From Clostridium septicum (GTDB lineage Bacteria > Bacillota > Clostridia > Clostridiales > Clostridiaceae), in assembly GCF_003606265.1 (NCBI RefSeq), contig NZ_CP023671.1, forward strand, positions 372,001-436,000: a DNA stretch of 64,000 nucleotides, given 5' to 3'. Position 1 is the stretch's first letter, and the number at the start of each line of letters is the position of its first letter. The translations under genes were made by a program, and so were the position numbers. This document shows, piece after piece, positions 27,496 through 37,938 of this stretch. The notes beneath the pieces are model-generated. The model ran no database searches, had not been told where the DNA came from, and saw only the letters and a list, made by a program, of their open reading frames with translations.

Positions 27496-30400
27496 TTATT
27501 TCTTTTTACACTTCTTTTTAAGAGTTAATCCACCTGCAGCTGCAATTGATGCTCCAAGTACAAGTGATAATACTGGAGATGCTCCTCCTGTAGTAGGTAA
27601 TTTACCATTACTATTTGAAGTATTACTTCCATTCCCAGAAGAGTTTTCATTGTTTCCATTAGTGTTTTCTGAGTTTCCGCTATTTCCGCTACTTCCATCA
27701 TTTCCGTTATTATTTTCACCATTTGTTGGAGGCACTTCAGCCTTAACTAATGAATTAAATGCAACTGTTAATTCTTTTGTTGCTTTTTCTATTTCCTCTT
27801 TATTAGCCTCTTCATTTTCCATTACAATTTTAGCTTTATTTAATGTTTCTTGTAATACTGCCCAAGATTCTTTTGTATATTTACTTGAATCAAGTTTTTC
27901 AACTTTATTTATTAAAGATTCTAGCTTTTCTTTGCTTGGCTTTAACCTTAAATCTAAAAATCCTTTTAATAATTCATCATAAGTTGTTGAAACTTCTGCT
28001 TCTAAAGCATTTTCATCTGCTATAACTTTATTAGCTTTTTCTAAAATAACTATTAACTTATCCCAAGTTTCCTTAATATACTCATTAGAATCTAATGCGC
28101 TAATTTTTGTTACTAAAGCTACTAAATGTGTCTTATCACCTTTATTAAAAGATAGCATATGCATAGCTTTACTTAATCTATCAAATGAAGAATCTATTTG
28201 ATTTTGTGTTGCGCTAGGATTTTCTAAAAGTTCTTTTGCCTCAGATAAAGCTGATCTAAATTCATTAACTACTGCTGGAACAACTTTTGACAGCTCATCT
28301 TCAGTTACCTTATCTGCTTCTTCTACTGCAATTTCTAAATGTCTTTTAAATATATTATTTTCTTCTTTATCTTGTAAAGAGTTTATAGCTTCATCTAAAG
28401 CTACCTTTGAAGAATCTACTTCGTTTTGAGTTACTCCTTCTTTTAATAAAATAGCTTCTGCTGATTTAAGTGCATTTTCAAGAACCTTCCAAGAAGTTTC
28501 TGTATAATCTTCTTTATTTAATTCTTTTGCTGAGTTTATAAGACCTTGTAATTCTTCTGTATTTACAACAATTATTGATTTTTCAAATTCTGAAATTGCT
28601 AACTTTAAACTTTCAGTTATTCCATCAATTACTGCTATTTCTGTAGCTTCTGTAAAGTCTCCTTCTGCTTTTGTTATAACTGCATTTAATTTATCTACAC
28701 TTTCTTGAGAATATTGACCATTTCCTTCACCAACTACTGCACTTTCTATCTTTGACTTAGCTAAAGCTAGTACAGTTTTATACGCTGTTTCACTATTTAA
28801 TGATGATATATACTCATCTAACTTAGCCTTTAATGCCATTTCAGCTTCATCTAATTCTCTTTGAGTTACTCTTTTAGTTTCATAAACTGCTGATGCACTT
28901 TGATGTTGAGCTTTTAAAGCATTTAATGCTGTTTCAAGTACTGCTCTTTCTTCTGCATTTAAAGTATTAATAACTTCTGAATCTATTGAATTAAGAATTG
29001 CTTCAACATCACTTAGAACTGATGCTAATTTAGTTCTATCTATAGTTACAATACCTTTATAAAACTCTTTTACAGCATCTTTTAACTTGCTTATTTCAGC
29101 ATCTAATTCTTGTGAGTTTAGTCCATTTTTTACAGCTAGTTTTGCAGCTTCTATAGATTCTCCTAATTTAGCTTTAGCTTCTTCAGTATAATCACCTGCA
29201 TACTCCCCAGTTACAGCATTATTATAAATAGATTCTGCCTTATTTATATGACTAGTAAGTTTATAACTTACATCACCTTTATAAATTTTTAATTCGCTAA
29301 TATCTACATTTTCGTTTTCAAAGGTTACCTTTATATACCTTGCTAATACTGGTGATTCTGCTATATCTACATAATTTCCATATGATTCTTTATTTGAAGT
29401 ATTATCTACTAATGTATTCCAAATATCATTATCTATTGAATATTCTATTCTATATTTAAGGGCCTCATTATCTTTGCTTAATATTTCTGTACCATTAACA
29501 TCCTTATTAGATCCTAAATCAAATGTTACTACTTTTTCTTCATTAACAGCTGGCTTCCATGAAGTTTCCATGTTTCCATCTTTAATGTTTCCTATAGTTT
29601 CATTATTTGATGTAGCTGTTACTGTTACATTTTCTGAAGTAGCAAAATTTTCTGGAACTGCAAAAACATTTAATTCTGATGCAGTTGCAAAGCCTCCAAC
29701 GCCTTCTAAAGCAGTAAGTCTTACATGTGTAGCATTTCTTTTATCAAATGTAATTGTTTTTAAATCTGAATTATTATCAAGATTTCCTTCTGCAACACTA
29801 TCAAAACTTTCACCATCTGTACTTACTTCTAATCTATATTTAGTTATATTACCATTTGTACTATTTCCCCTTCTTGGTAAGTAAGTGAATTTATTCACTT
29901 CATACTCTCCACCTAAATTTAAAGTTATACTTTGTGGTAATGGATTAGAAGTTTCATAATTTGTATGCCAAATAGTATTTTCATTTCCATCAATAGCAAA
30001 ACTAGCTAATCCTTCTGTCCCAACATTAGGATGCTCCGATGTTGCTGTTGCTGACATTTTGCTTTGAGGTATTGCAACAGATGCTACTTCTTGCATTGGT
30101 CTTTCCTTACTCATAGCTTCTACCTCTGCTAATGCAGCCCATGCCCCTGGGAATTGTCCCCCTTCCGCTTTTCCTGTTATTGTTACATGAATTTTGCTTA
30201 TATTTTTTCTTACAGGTATTTTATAAGTTTTTTCATTATCTTCAGTATTTGATGTTTTATCTAATACAACTGTTCTTTCTCCATCTATACTTTCTGTTTC
30301 AACCTTAAATTGAAATCTAAAGCCTGCTTTTTCTAAATGTAAATTTATGTGATCTACATTTACTTCTTTTTCTAAATCTATTGTAGCATTAGCAGGAATA

Positions 30401-33400
30401 ACTCCATTGTTACTTACCCATAATGAATTTAAATCTCCATCCGTTATATTAGAAAGTGGCTTTCCATTTTCTGATGCTGAACCTATAACTGGTTTATTTG
30501 ATGCAACATTTACAAACTTAGTTTCTTTATCTGCCGGTGTTAAAGCCTTTATTTCTGCTAATGCAGCCCATGCCCCTGGCCATTGACCTACATTTGCTTT
30601 TCCTGTAAACTCGAACTTTATACCCTTAATATCTTTACCAACTGATATTGAATATTTTTTATCTAATTCTGATTCATTTTTGCTTTTATCTAATACAGTT
30701 TCTACATTTCCATTTTCGTCTATTGTTGAAACTTTAAATTTAAATGGTAACCCTGCTTTTTCAAATAATATTTCTAGCTTTTCAATATATTCTGATTTAG
30801 TTAAATCTACATTTATTTCAGCTGGTAAGTTTCCACTATTAGCTATCCATAATGAATCCTCATTTCCATCAGTTATATTAGACAGTGGATTTCCACTTTG
30901 TGCATCTGGTCCTGTAACTGGTTTATTTAATGCTACATTAACCATTTCTTCCTTTGCTTCTTCTCCATAAACTGCAATTTCAGTCATTTCTGGCACTAAT
31001 TCATCATTAGTACTACTTAATTTCAATCTTACTTTTTCAGCTTTTCCTTTATAATCTATTTCAATTGTTCCTGTTATAGTTCCTTCATCTTGTCTTCCAA
31101 CTTCAACCCATTTTCCATCACTTAAAACTTCAACTATATAATTTATAGCAAATCCGCCTGCTGCTTGATTTGGTGAGAATGTAATTCTTTCAATATCATA
31201 ATTTCCTTGTAAATCTAATGTTAAATCTACTGGCCATGTAACTCCATTTGCTTTCCACTCTGTTCCTGTAGTACCATCTGTTAAATTACTAGTTGGATAT
31301 TCTGGATTAGTTTCTACACTACTTTCTACCGGTTTTCCTAAAGATATATTTTCCTTTTCAACTACTCCTGATGAGCCATCTAAAAACTTATTCATATTTG
31401 TAACTGAGAATTTTTCCATAGCTATAGTAGCTAATTCACTTAGATTTTCTTCAGAGCCTTTAGTTGGATAAGCATTTTCTGCTGTTGTTTTTTGTACTGC
31501 CCATTCATATTCTACTTTATGCCAATTTATATTTGGAGCTGTACCACCTTCTAATTGCTTTCTAAGTCCATCAATCCACATTTCCCATCTCTTTAGATAT
31601 AAATCTCCAGTTAATCCAGCCCATTGTCTATTAGAATAGTCTTTTAAGCTTTCATTTTTGTAATCTCCCCATGTAGTTATAAGAGCTCTTGCATTAAATT
31701 CGAATAAATCCTTAGTCCAATCATCTGCTCCTTTAAGCATAGTTCTTGATTGGTCTATCCAAGTTCCTACTAAAAACTCTGGACTAGTTGCTAAAACTCT
31801 TTCTTGTAATTTAATTAAATCTAAGAAATGATTTGATATCTTATTAAACTTTTCTAAATCTCTTAAATTATAAGCGTTTACTAATTCTTTATGATATTCT
31901 TGAGATGAATTTGCTAGTAATTGTTTTGTTACATCTAAGAAATCATATATAAATGCATCGCTATCTTTTAGGTCCTCATAAGATTTTATAAATAATTCTA
32001 CTGATTTTTCTAATTCTTTTTTATCATATGGAATCTTATTATTTCCCCAAGTTGATGCACTATTTATATTCATTCCAGGTCTTGAGTTAATAACTGACTC
32101 TGCAGCTCCTTGGTAATAATCATCCCTCTTCTTATAAGCTGTTTCTAATAATATATCCCAAGCTTCTTTAATGTCTTCATTAACTTTTCCATATCTTCTT
32201 TCAATGTAATCATAAGTCCATTGTCTAAAATCTATCTTATCTCTAGTCCAAATCATATCACCTAACAATTCATAAACTATAGGACTATTATTAATAGCTT
32301 CCGGTGCAATACCTATTCCCTTCATATAATTTGAATCTGCATAAGCTGCTGGAATATTATTTGCTAATCTCTCAGGTTGTCCATCTAGCCCCATTCTTCC
32401 TCCAAAATTATGAAGCATATTCCATACCCAAGGTACATTTACACCTTCAAATCTCTTATAATCATTATCTCTAAGATCTGAATTTAAATCTAATATAAGA
32501 GCTTGTTCTTTATTTACTAATCCATTTAACTTAGAATTTGATGGGTTTCCTTGCCAATGTTGAATTACCCAAATAGCATCTTTATCATGTTCTAACATCT
32601 TTTCTTGGATAGTTCCATATATTCTTCCATCATTAAGACCTCCTGTGTTTCCACCTTCATGGAATGGATCAACACCATAGAAATCAGTAACATCTCCAAA
32701 TACCTCTTTTTGCTTTTCATAGAAAACATCTGCAACTTCTTGGAAATAATCTCTCTCTCCTTCATTTACATATGTTTTAAGCATGTTAGGTCTATCAAAA
32801 CCACACCAATCTCCCTGTGGAATAATTTCAGCATCTGGATTTTTGCTTTTAAAGTCTAATGGCACCATTCCAGAATATCCTTGTAATACAGGTTTAATTC
32901 CTAAAGTTTGCATTCTATCATGCATTTGTCTTCCAAGCTCTGCTCTTTCTTCAAACCAATTATTTGGTAATGGTCCACCGAAGCTTGTCATGTTTTGCAT
33001 ATAAAACCATGCAAAGTAGGCAGGACCGGAAATAAATTCCTTCACCTCTTCATCAGTATAACCAAATTCATTTAAAGTTCTTCTTAAAACTTCCTCTTGC
33101 CCAACTATATCTAAAACTACATTAAAACCATTCATAGCTGACCAATCTATAAATGCTTCATATTCATCCCAATCCCAAAATGACATAGTATACGAATATG
33201 TACAGAAATTTAATTCATATCTATATTCATATGGAGTATCTATAACTACTTTATTTCCTACTTTAGGTAAAGTTTCTGGCATGTTTAGATTTGATCCCAT
33301 AATAGGATTATACATAATCTTAGCATAATTCTTTAAATAATAATTAAATCCCGATGCTAAGGATACACCATCATTTCCTTTTATTAATATTTTTCCATCT

Positions 33401-34140
33401 TTTCCATCTTGAATTTCAAACACATCATGTCCTGATAAAGTTGACTTTCTAAGTTCAAACTCAAACTTATCTTTATATTCTTCTCCAATTACTCTACCGA
33501 CCATATTAATCATTTCTGCGATTGTTTTTTCATTTGCATAATTTTTATCTGATTCAAATTTACTATATTCTGTAGACCACTTTGTATCGTTAAAATTTTT
33601 AACTTCTATTGGTTTTTCTACTGGCTTTTCGTTAGATATCTTTTCTCCATAAAGCTCTATTTCTGCAATATTGGAATCATTTTGTTCCGAACTAAAAGTA
33701 ACATCAATTCTCAATTTCGACGCTGTTATGTTATCTAAATTATGAATATCACCATCTGATGTAGCTAGATTCTTATCGCTTTTATCTGCTACTTTTATAA
33801 AGTTTTCCCCATCTGATGATGCATAAATATTATAATTATAGTATCCATTTACTTTATTAAATAATTTAATTTGAGATAAAGTATAAGTTCCACCTAAATC
33901 TATTTCTACCCATCTATAATGATTTGAAGATTCCCAGTAGGTTTCCTTATCTCCATCCATAGCCTTGTCTACTGTATTGCTTCCCTTTTCACTTTTTGCA
34001 GTAATAGTGATATCATTAGAGTTTATTAAATTCCCTTGGTTATCCATAGCTTTAACCTCAAAAGGTATAGAGCTAGTTAGCCCTGTTATAACAGTTAATG
34101 CTACTAATCTTGCAATATGATGCTTAGTTCTTTTTAACAT
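27496..34140 (-). CDS. LPxTG-anchored alpha-N-acetylglucosaminidase, GH89 (NAGLU/AgnC-like)
   Basis: A protein of 2214 residues. Signal peptide (about 1-31), CBM32 (about 40-170), GH89 domain (about 190-920), then a run of about five F5/8/CBM32-like domains (about 940-1640), about seven FIVAR-type helical repeats (about 1650-2140), a Gly/Asn/Ser spacer and LPTTGG with an anchor and KKKCKKK tail. Candidate catalytic glutamates are E495 in FHEGGNTGG and E614 in GIAPEAINN, about 119 apart as in the studied C. perfringens enzyme. GH89 removes terminal alpha-1,4-GlcNAc, a cap found on gastric-gland mucin. The many lectin domains suggest multivalent binding. The gene has its own promoter and a leader terminator. 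Confidence 0.92.
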   Translation of the reverse strand: MLKRTKHHIARLVALTVITGLTSSIPFEVKAMDNQGNLINSNDITITAKSEKGSNTVDKAMDGDKETYWESSNHYRWVEIDLGGTYTLSQIKLFNKVNGYYNYNIYASSDGENFIKVADKSDKNLATSDGDIHNLDNITASKLRIDVTFSSEQNDSNIAEIELYGEKISNEKPVEKPIEVKNFNDTKWSTEYSKFESDKNYANEKTIAEMINMVGRVIGEEYKDKFEFELRKSTLSGHDVFEIQDGKDGKILIKGNDGVSLASGFNYYLKNYAKIMYNPIMGSNLNMPETLPKVGNKVVIDTPYEYRYELNFCTYSYTMSFWDWDEYEAFIDWSAMNGFNVVLDIVGQEEVLRRTLNEFGYTDEEVKEFISGPAYFAWFYMQNMTSFGGPLPNNWFEERAELGRQMHDRMQTLGIKPVLQGYSGMVPLDFKSKNPDAEIIPQGDWCGFDRPNMLKTYVNEGERDYFQEVADVFYEKQKEVFGDVTDFYGVDPFHEGGNTGGLNDGRIYGTIQEKMLEHDKDAIWVIQHWQGNPSNSKLNGLVNKEQALILDLNSDLRDNDYKRFEGVNVPWVWNMLHNFGGRMGLDGQPERLANNIPAAYADSNYMKGIGIAPEAINNSPIVYELLGDMIWTRDKIDFRQWTYDYIERRYGKVNEDIKEAWDILLETAYKKRDDYYQGAAESVINSRPGMNINSASTWGNNKIPYDKKELEKSVELFIKSYEDLKDSDAFIYDFLDVTKQLLANSSQEYHKELVNAYNLRDLEKFNKISNHFLDLIKLQERVLATSPEFLVGTWIDQSRTMLKGADDWTKDLFEFNARALITTWGDYKNESLKDYSNRQWAGLTGDLYLKRWEMWIDGLRKQLEGGTAPNINWHKVEYEWAVQKTTAENAYPTKGSEENLSELATIAMEKFSVTNMNKFLDGSSGVVEKENISLGKPVESSVETNPEYPTSNLTDGTTGTEWKANGVTWPVDLTLDLQGNYDIERITFSPNQAAGGFAINYIVEVLSDGKWVEVGRQDEGTITGTIEIDYKGKAEKVRLKLSSTNDELVPEMTEIAVYGEEAKEEMVNVALNKPVTGPDAQSGNPLSNITDGNEDSLWIANSGNLPAEINVDLTKSEYIEKLEILFEKAGLPFKFKVSTIDENGNVETVLDKSKNESELDKKYSISVGKDIKGIKFEFTGKANVGQWPGAWAALAEIKALTPADKETKFVNVASNKPVIGSASENGKPLSNITDGDLNSLWVSNNGVIPANATIDLEKEVNVDHINLHLEKAGFRFQFKVETESIDGERTVVLDKTSNTEDNEKTYKIPVRKNISKIHVTITGKAEGGQFPGAWAALAEVEAMSKERPMQEVASVAIPQSKMSATATSEHPNVGTEGLASFAIDGNENTIWHTNYETSNPLPQSITLNLGGEYEVNKFTYLPRRGNSTNGNITKYRLEVSTDGESFDSVAEGNLDNNSDLKTITFDKRNATHVRLTALEGVGGFATASELNVFAVPENFATSENVTVTATSNNETIGNIKDGNMETSWKPAVNEEKVVTFDLGSNKDVNGTEILSKDNEALKYRIEYSIDNDIWNTLVDNTSNKESYGNYVDIAESPVLARYIKVTFENENVDISELKIYKGDVSYKLTSHINKAESIYNNAVTGEYAGDYTEEAKAKLGESIEAAKLAVKNGLNSQELDAEISKLKDAVKEFYKGIVTIDRTKLASVLSDVEAILNSIDSEVINTLNAEERAVLETALNALKAQHQSASAVYETKRVTQRELDEAEMALKAKLDEYISSLNSETAYKTVLALAKSKIESAVVGEGNGQYSQESVDKLNAVITKAEGDFTEATEIAVIDGITESLKLAISEFEKSIIVVNTEELQGLINSAKELNKEDYTETSWKVLENALKSAEAILLKEGVTQNEVDSSKVALDEAINSLQDKEENNIFKRHLEIAVEEADKVTEDELSKVVPAVVNEFRSALSEAKELLENPSATQNQIDSSFDRLSKAMHMLSFNKGDKTHLVALVTKISALDSNEYIKETWDKLIVILEKANKVIADENALEAEVSTTYDELLKGFLDLRLKPSKEKLESLINKVEKLDSSKYTKESWAVLQETLNKAKIVMENEEANKEEIEKATKELTVAFNSLVKAEVPPTNGENNNGNDGSSGNSGNSENTNGNNENSSGNGSNTSNSNGKLPTTGGASPVLSLVLGASIAAAGGLTLKKKCKKK

Positions 34141-34182
34141 TAATTCTCTTCCTCCTTGTTTAATATAGAAATAATTAGGTAT

Positions 34183-34222
34183 AAAAAAAAGCTAAAAGGA
34201 TATACATTTATCCCTTTAGCTT
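34183..34222 (-). terminator. Intrinsic terminator inside the GH89 leader
   Basis: A 14-bp stem with one mismatch (arms 34189-34202 and 34209-34222, 6-nt loop) is followed on the minus strand by eight T residues. It lies about 45 nt after the predicted transcription start and 43 bp before the GH89 start codon, so a full-length message needs readthrough or antitermination. Confidence 0.75.
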
Positions 34223-34275
34223 ATGCTCAATTTCTTGATTACACGCCTAAATTAATTCTATATGATTATAGGAAC

Positions 34276-34304
34276 AATATAGCATATGATGTAATCTTTT
34301 TCAA
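34276..34304 (-). promoter_or_regulatory. Sigma-A promoter of the GH89 leader
   Basis: TTGAAA (34304-34299), a 17-nt spacer and TATATT (34281-34276) on the minus strand, after the purD terminator and before the leader terminator. Confidence 0.65.
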
Positions 34305-34472
34305 CAAAATTTTGTGGTATTTACATTTTTTTCACATTCTTTATATTTGGTCAATAATTTATTTATATTTAAAGCTCTATATACCTTATAATGCCGATTT
34401 TTAAATTATATAATATTTTTCTTTATTAAACTCATCTTGTATTTATTACTATATTAAACTTTATATTAATAA

Positions 34473-34504
34473 AAACTAGAGCTTAAATACTAATACTCTA
34501 GTTT
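34473..34504 (-). terminator. Terminator of the purine operon
   Basis: A 9-bp inverted repeat (AAACTAGAG / CTCTAGTTT, 14-nt loop) followed on the minus strand by TTTTTATT, 20 bp after the purD stop. Confidence 0.75.
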
Positions 34505-34522
34505 CTATCCAAATAAATTTTA

Positions 34523-35770
34523 TTAAATTATCCCAATATCATCTCTGTAATACTTGTCAGTAAAGTTAACACTTTCTATGTTTTTATATGCCTCTTTTCT
34601 TGCTTCTTCTATTGTTTCTCCAGTGCCAATTACCGAAAGAACTCTTCCTCCATTTGTTTTAAGTACTCCATTTTCTAGCTTTGCCCCAGCAAGAAAAACC
34701 TTATCTTTTATCTCTTCTTTTATATTTATTTCGTATCCCTTTTTAAAAGCTCCTGGATATCCTTTTGATGCTAATACTACATTAATACATGTTCCATTAT
34801 TCCACAGTACTTCTTTATTTTCTAATTTTTCATCTAATGCCGCTTCTATTAATTCTAACAAATCACTTTCCATTAAATATAGTACAGACTGTGTTTCTGG
34901 ATCTCCCATTCTTACGTTGTATTCTAAAAGATAGGTTCCTTTTTTAGTTATCATAAGTCCAAAAAATATTATTCCTTTAAAATCGAACCCTTCTTTTTTT
35001 ATTCCTTCTAAGGTTTTATTCATTATATTTTCTTCAAAATCCTTTTGAACCTTATCTGTAACATATGGGTTTGGTGCTAAAACTCCCATTCCACCTGTAT
35101 TTGGCCCTTTTCCCTCATTGAAAATTTGCTTATGATCCTTTGCTGATAAAAATGGTATTATTGTTTTCCCATCTGTTATTGATAATATTGAAGCCTCAAC
35201 CCCTTCAAGAAATTCCTCTATTACAACCTTATTACCAGCTCCCGAAAATATATCATCTATCATAAATGATTTTATAGTACTTTTTGCCTCTTCTCTTGTT
35301 TCACAAATAGAAACTCCCTTACCAGCTGCTAATCCATCAGCTTTAATAACTATTGGATATTCACAATTTTCAAGGTAACTTAAAGCTTTATCTGAATTAT
35401 AAAAAACTTCATATTCAGCAGTTTTGACTCCATATTTCTTCATAAAATCCTTTGAATAACTTTTACTACCTTCAAGCTCTGCTCCCCTTTTATCTGGGCC
35501 AAAAATCTTAAGTCCTTCTTCTTTAAATAAGTCAACTATTCCTTTAGTTAATGGTTCCTCTGGGCCAACAACTGTTAAATCTATATTATTTCCTTTGGCA
35601 AAAACTACCAATTCATCTATATCTGTTATATCTATATTTTCACACTTATCTAAAATTGCAGTTCCACCATTACCAGGAGAAACAAATATTTTACTAACCT
35701 TTTCATTTTTAGCTAATTTCCAAGCAATAGCATGTTCTCTTCCTCCAGAACCTATTAATAATAATTTCAT
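34523..35770 (-). CDS. purD: Phosphoribosylamine-glycine ligase
   Basis: A protein of 415 residues, full length. It opens with LLIGSGGREHAIAWKL, the GAR synthetase N-domain signature, and carries the ATP-grasp region (YPIVIKADGLAAGKGV) and NTGGMGVLAPNPY. It joins phosphoribosylamine and glycine with ATP to give GAR, step 2 of IMP synthesis. Last gene of the purLECFMNHD operon, 36 bp after purH, followed by a terminator. Confidence 0.97.
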   Translation of the reverse strand: MKLLLIGSGGREHAIAWKLAKNEKVSKIFVSPGNGGTAILDKCENIDITDIDELVVFAKGNNIDLTVVGPEEPLTKGIVDLFKEEGLKIFGPDKRGAELEGSKSYSKDFMKKYGVKTAEYEVFYNSDKALSYLENCEYPIVIKADGLAAGKGVSICETREEAKSTIKSFMIDDIFSGAGNKVVIEEFLEGVEASILSITDGKTIIPFLSAKDHKQIFNEGKGPNTGGMGVLAPNPYVTDKVQKDFEENIMNKTLEGIKKEGFDFKGIIFFGLMITKKGTYLLEYNVRMGDPETQSVLYLMESDLLELIEAALDEKLENKEVLWNNGTCINVVLASKGYPGAFKKGYEINIKEEIKDKVFLAGAKLENGVLKTNGGRVLSVIGTGETIEEARKEAYKNIESVNFTDKYYRDDIGII

Positions 35771-35806
35771 AACAAACCTCCAAAGTTTAATACTTTCTAG
35801 CCATAA

Positions 35807-37309
35807 TTAGTGTTTAAAATGTCTTATTCCTGTAAACACCATTGCAATACCATGTTCATTACAAGCCTCTATTGATTCTTCATCTCTCATTGAACCACCT
35901 GGTTGAATTATTGCTTTTATTCCATGTTTGGCACAAGTATCAACTACGTCTCTAAATGGGAAGAATGCATCTGAAGCTAAAACTGTAGCTCCTTTTCCTC
36001 TTCTTAGTGCATCTTCTGTAGGCCAAATTCTATTAACTTGTCCTCCCCCTATTCCAACTGCCACTCCATCTTTTATTGTAACTATTGCATTAGACTTTAC
36101 GTATTTTACTACCTTCATACCAAAGACTAAATCTCTCATCTCTTCTTCCGTTGGAACTTTTTCTGTTACTACTTTTATTTCTTCAACTAATTTCTTATCC
36201 TCTTCTTGAACTAACATTCCACCATCTACTGTTACCATAAACTTTTTATCCTGAGGAGTATTATTACATTTAATTACTCTTAAATTCTTTTTAGTCTTTA
36301 ACACTTCTAAAGCATCTTCATCAAAATCTGGAGCGGCAACTACTTCTAAAAATATTTTCACCATTTCTTCTGCTGTAGCCTTATCTATCTTTCTATTTAT
36401 AGCAACTATTCCACCAAATATTGATGTAGGATCTGCATTGTAAGCTTTAGTGTAAACTTCAAATGGAGTCTCACCTATAGCTACTCCACAAGGTGTATTA
36501 TGTTTAAGTCCACAACAAGCTATTTCTTCAAATTCACAAACTACCTTCCAAGCTATATCTAAGTCCTTTATATTGTTATAAGAAAGCTCCTTGCCATTTA
36601 AAACTTCAAAGCTATTCATAGCTCCATCAATTTCTGTTCTTCCATAATATGCAGCACTTTGATGTGGATTTTCTCCATATCTTAAGCTTTGCAACTTCTT
36701 ATATGAAATTGAAAGATATTCTGGATATTCTTCATCTTCTAATAAAAAGTTTGAAATTGCAGCATCATAAGCACTCATTAAATTAAATACCTTACCAGCT
36801 AATTTCTTTCTTAATTTAAAACTTACTTCTCCTAAAGCTTCAATTTCTTCCCTTACTACCTTATAATCTTCTTTATCTGATATAACTGCTACATCTTTAA
36901 AATTCTTAGCAGCTGCTCTAAGCATTGTAGGCCCACCAATATCTATAAACTCAATCTTTTCATCAAAGGATAAATCTTCTCTAACCTTTTTAAAAAATGG
37001 ATAAAGATTAACTATAACCATATCTATAGGTTCTATATTTCTTTCTTTAATTGTATTCATATGTTCTTCATTATCTCTAATTGCTAGTATTCCAGCATGT
37101 AATATTGGATGTAGGGTCTTAACTCTTCCATCTAACATTTCTGGAAAATTTGTTACTTCATTTACTTCTGTAACATTAACTCCATTTTCCTTTAGATGTT
37201 TAAAAGTACCTCCAGTTGAGATTATTTCTACTCCCTTTGCTGATAGGAAATTTGAAAAATCTAGTATTCCTTCTTTATCAAATACACTTATTAAAGCTCT
37301 TTTAATCAT
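35807..37309 (-). CDS. purH: Bifunctional AICAR formyltransferase / IMP cyclohydrolase
   Basis: A protein of 500 residues. The N-terminal cyclohydrolase domain has ISTGGT and [15 protein letters not shown]; the C-terminal transformylase has [15 protein letters not shown], the KHNTPCG catalytic segment and a SDAFFPF motif. It performs the last two steps to IMP in the cytoplasm. It lies 17 bp after purN in the purine operon. Confidence 0.97.
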   Translation of the reverse strand: MIKRALISVFDKEGILDFSNFLSAKGVEIISTGGTFKHLKENGVNVTEVNEVTNFPEMLDGRVKTLHPILHAGILAIRDNEEHMNTIKERNIEPIDMVIVNLYPFFKKVREDLSFDEKIEFIDIGGPTMLRAAAKNFKDVAVISDKEDYKVVREEIEALGEVSFKLRKKLAGKVFNLMSAYDAAISNFLLEDEEYPEYLSISYKKLQSLRYGENPHQSAAYYGRTEIDGAMNSFEVLNGKELSYNNIKDLDIAWKVVCEFEEIACCGLKHNTPCGVAIGETPFEVYTKAYNADPTSIFGGIVAINRKIDKATAEEMVKIFLEVVAAPDFDEDALEVLKTKKNLRVIKCNNTPQDKKFMVTVDGGMLVQEEDKKLVEEIKVVTEKVPTEEEMRDLVFGMKVVKYVKSNAIVTIKDGVAVGIGGGQVNRIWPTEDALRRGKGATVLASDAFFPFRDVVDTCAKHGIKAIIQPGGSMRDEESIEACNEHGIAMVFTGIRHFKH

Positions 37310-37326
37310 TCTTTAAAACCCTCCAT

Positions 37327-37938
37327 TTATTCTACTATCTTAACTCTACCATTAATTATTTCTATATTACCTTTGCTAATTAAATCTATAGCTCTTGGTA
37401 ATAACTTGTGTTCAAAAGCTAAAACTTTTTTTTGAATATCTTCTTTTGTATCTTCAAAATCAACCTTTACAGCTTCTTGTAGTATTATTTCGCCCCCATC
37501 TATCTCTTCATTTACAAAATGTACTGTACATCCTGTAACCTTAACTCCAGACTTTAAAACAGCTTCATGAACCTTTATTCCGTACATACTAGGTCCACAA
37601 AATGATGGTATAAGAGATGGATGAATATTTATAATTCTACCCTTAAACTCTTTTAAAATATCCCCTTGTAATATTGACAGATATCCAGCTAAAACTATTA
37701 AATCAACCTTACCCTTAGTTAGTTCTAATATTTTATCTGATGTCTTATCTCCATATTCTTTTTTGGAAACTACATGTGTTTCAATAGCATTTGCCCTAGC
37801 TCTATCTAAAGCAAATATCTCCTCTTTACTTCCAATAACCATTTCTATTTTGCAGTTTAATCTTTTATTTTCTATGGCATCTATAATAGACTGAAGATTT
37901 GAACCAGAACCTGATGCTAGCACTGCTATTTTAAACAA
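37327..37938 (-). CDS. purN: Phosphoribosylglycinamide formyltransferase (folate-dependent)
   Basis: A protein of 203 residues. ASGSGSNLQSIID at the start binds the phosphate of GAR; the catalytic Asn-His pair is in INIHPSLIPSF, and the Asp in EEIDGGEIILQ. It formylates GAR with 10-formyl-THF. Its start overlaps the purM end by 13 nt, so translation is coupled. Confidence 0.97.
   Translation of the reverse strand: MFKIAVLASGSGSNLQSIIDAIENKRLNCKIEMVIGSKEEIFALDRARANAIETHVVSKKEYGDKTSDKILELTKGKVDLIVLAGYLSILQGDILKEFKGRIINIHPSLIPSFCGPSMYGIKVHEAVLKSGVKVTGCTVHFVNEEIDGGEIILQEAVKVDFEDTKEDIQKKVLAFEHKLLPRAIDLISKGNIEIINGRVKIVE

Larger units (their letters stand above)
34141..34522. other. Leader and promoter region of the GH89 gene
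   Basis: Reading leftward it contains the purD terminator (34473-34504), a sigma-A promoter (34276-34304), a transcribed leader with a UCAA-GAAA-UUGA tetraloop hairpin, an intrinsic terminator (34183-34222), and the AAGGAGG site. There is no open frame of note in it. Confidence 0.6.

Noticed and set aside
34183..34222. Terminator belonging to the purine operon
   Set aside because: A separate terminator lies immediately after purD at 34473-34504 and a promoter stands between the two, so this one belongs to the GH89 leader.
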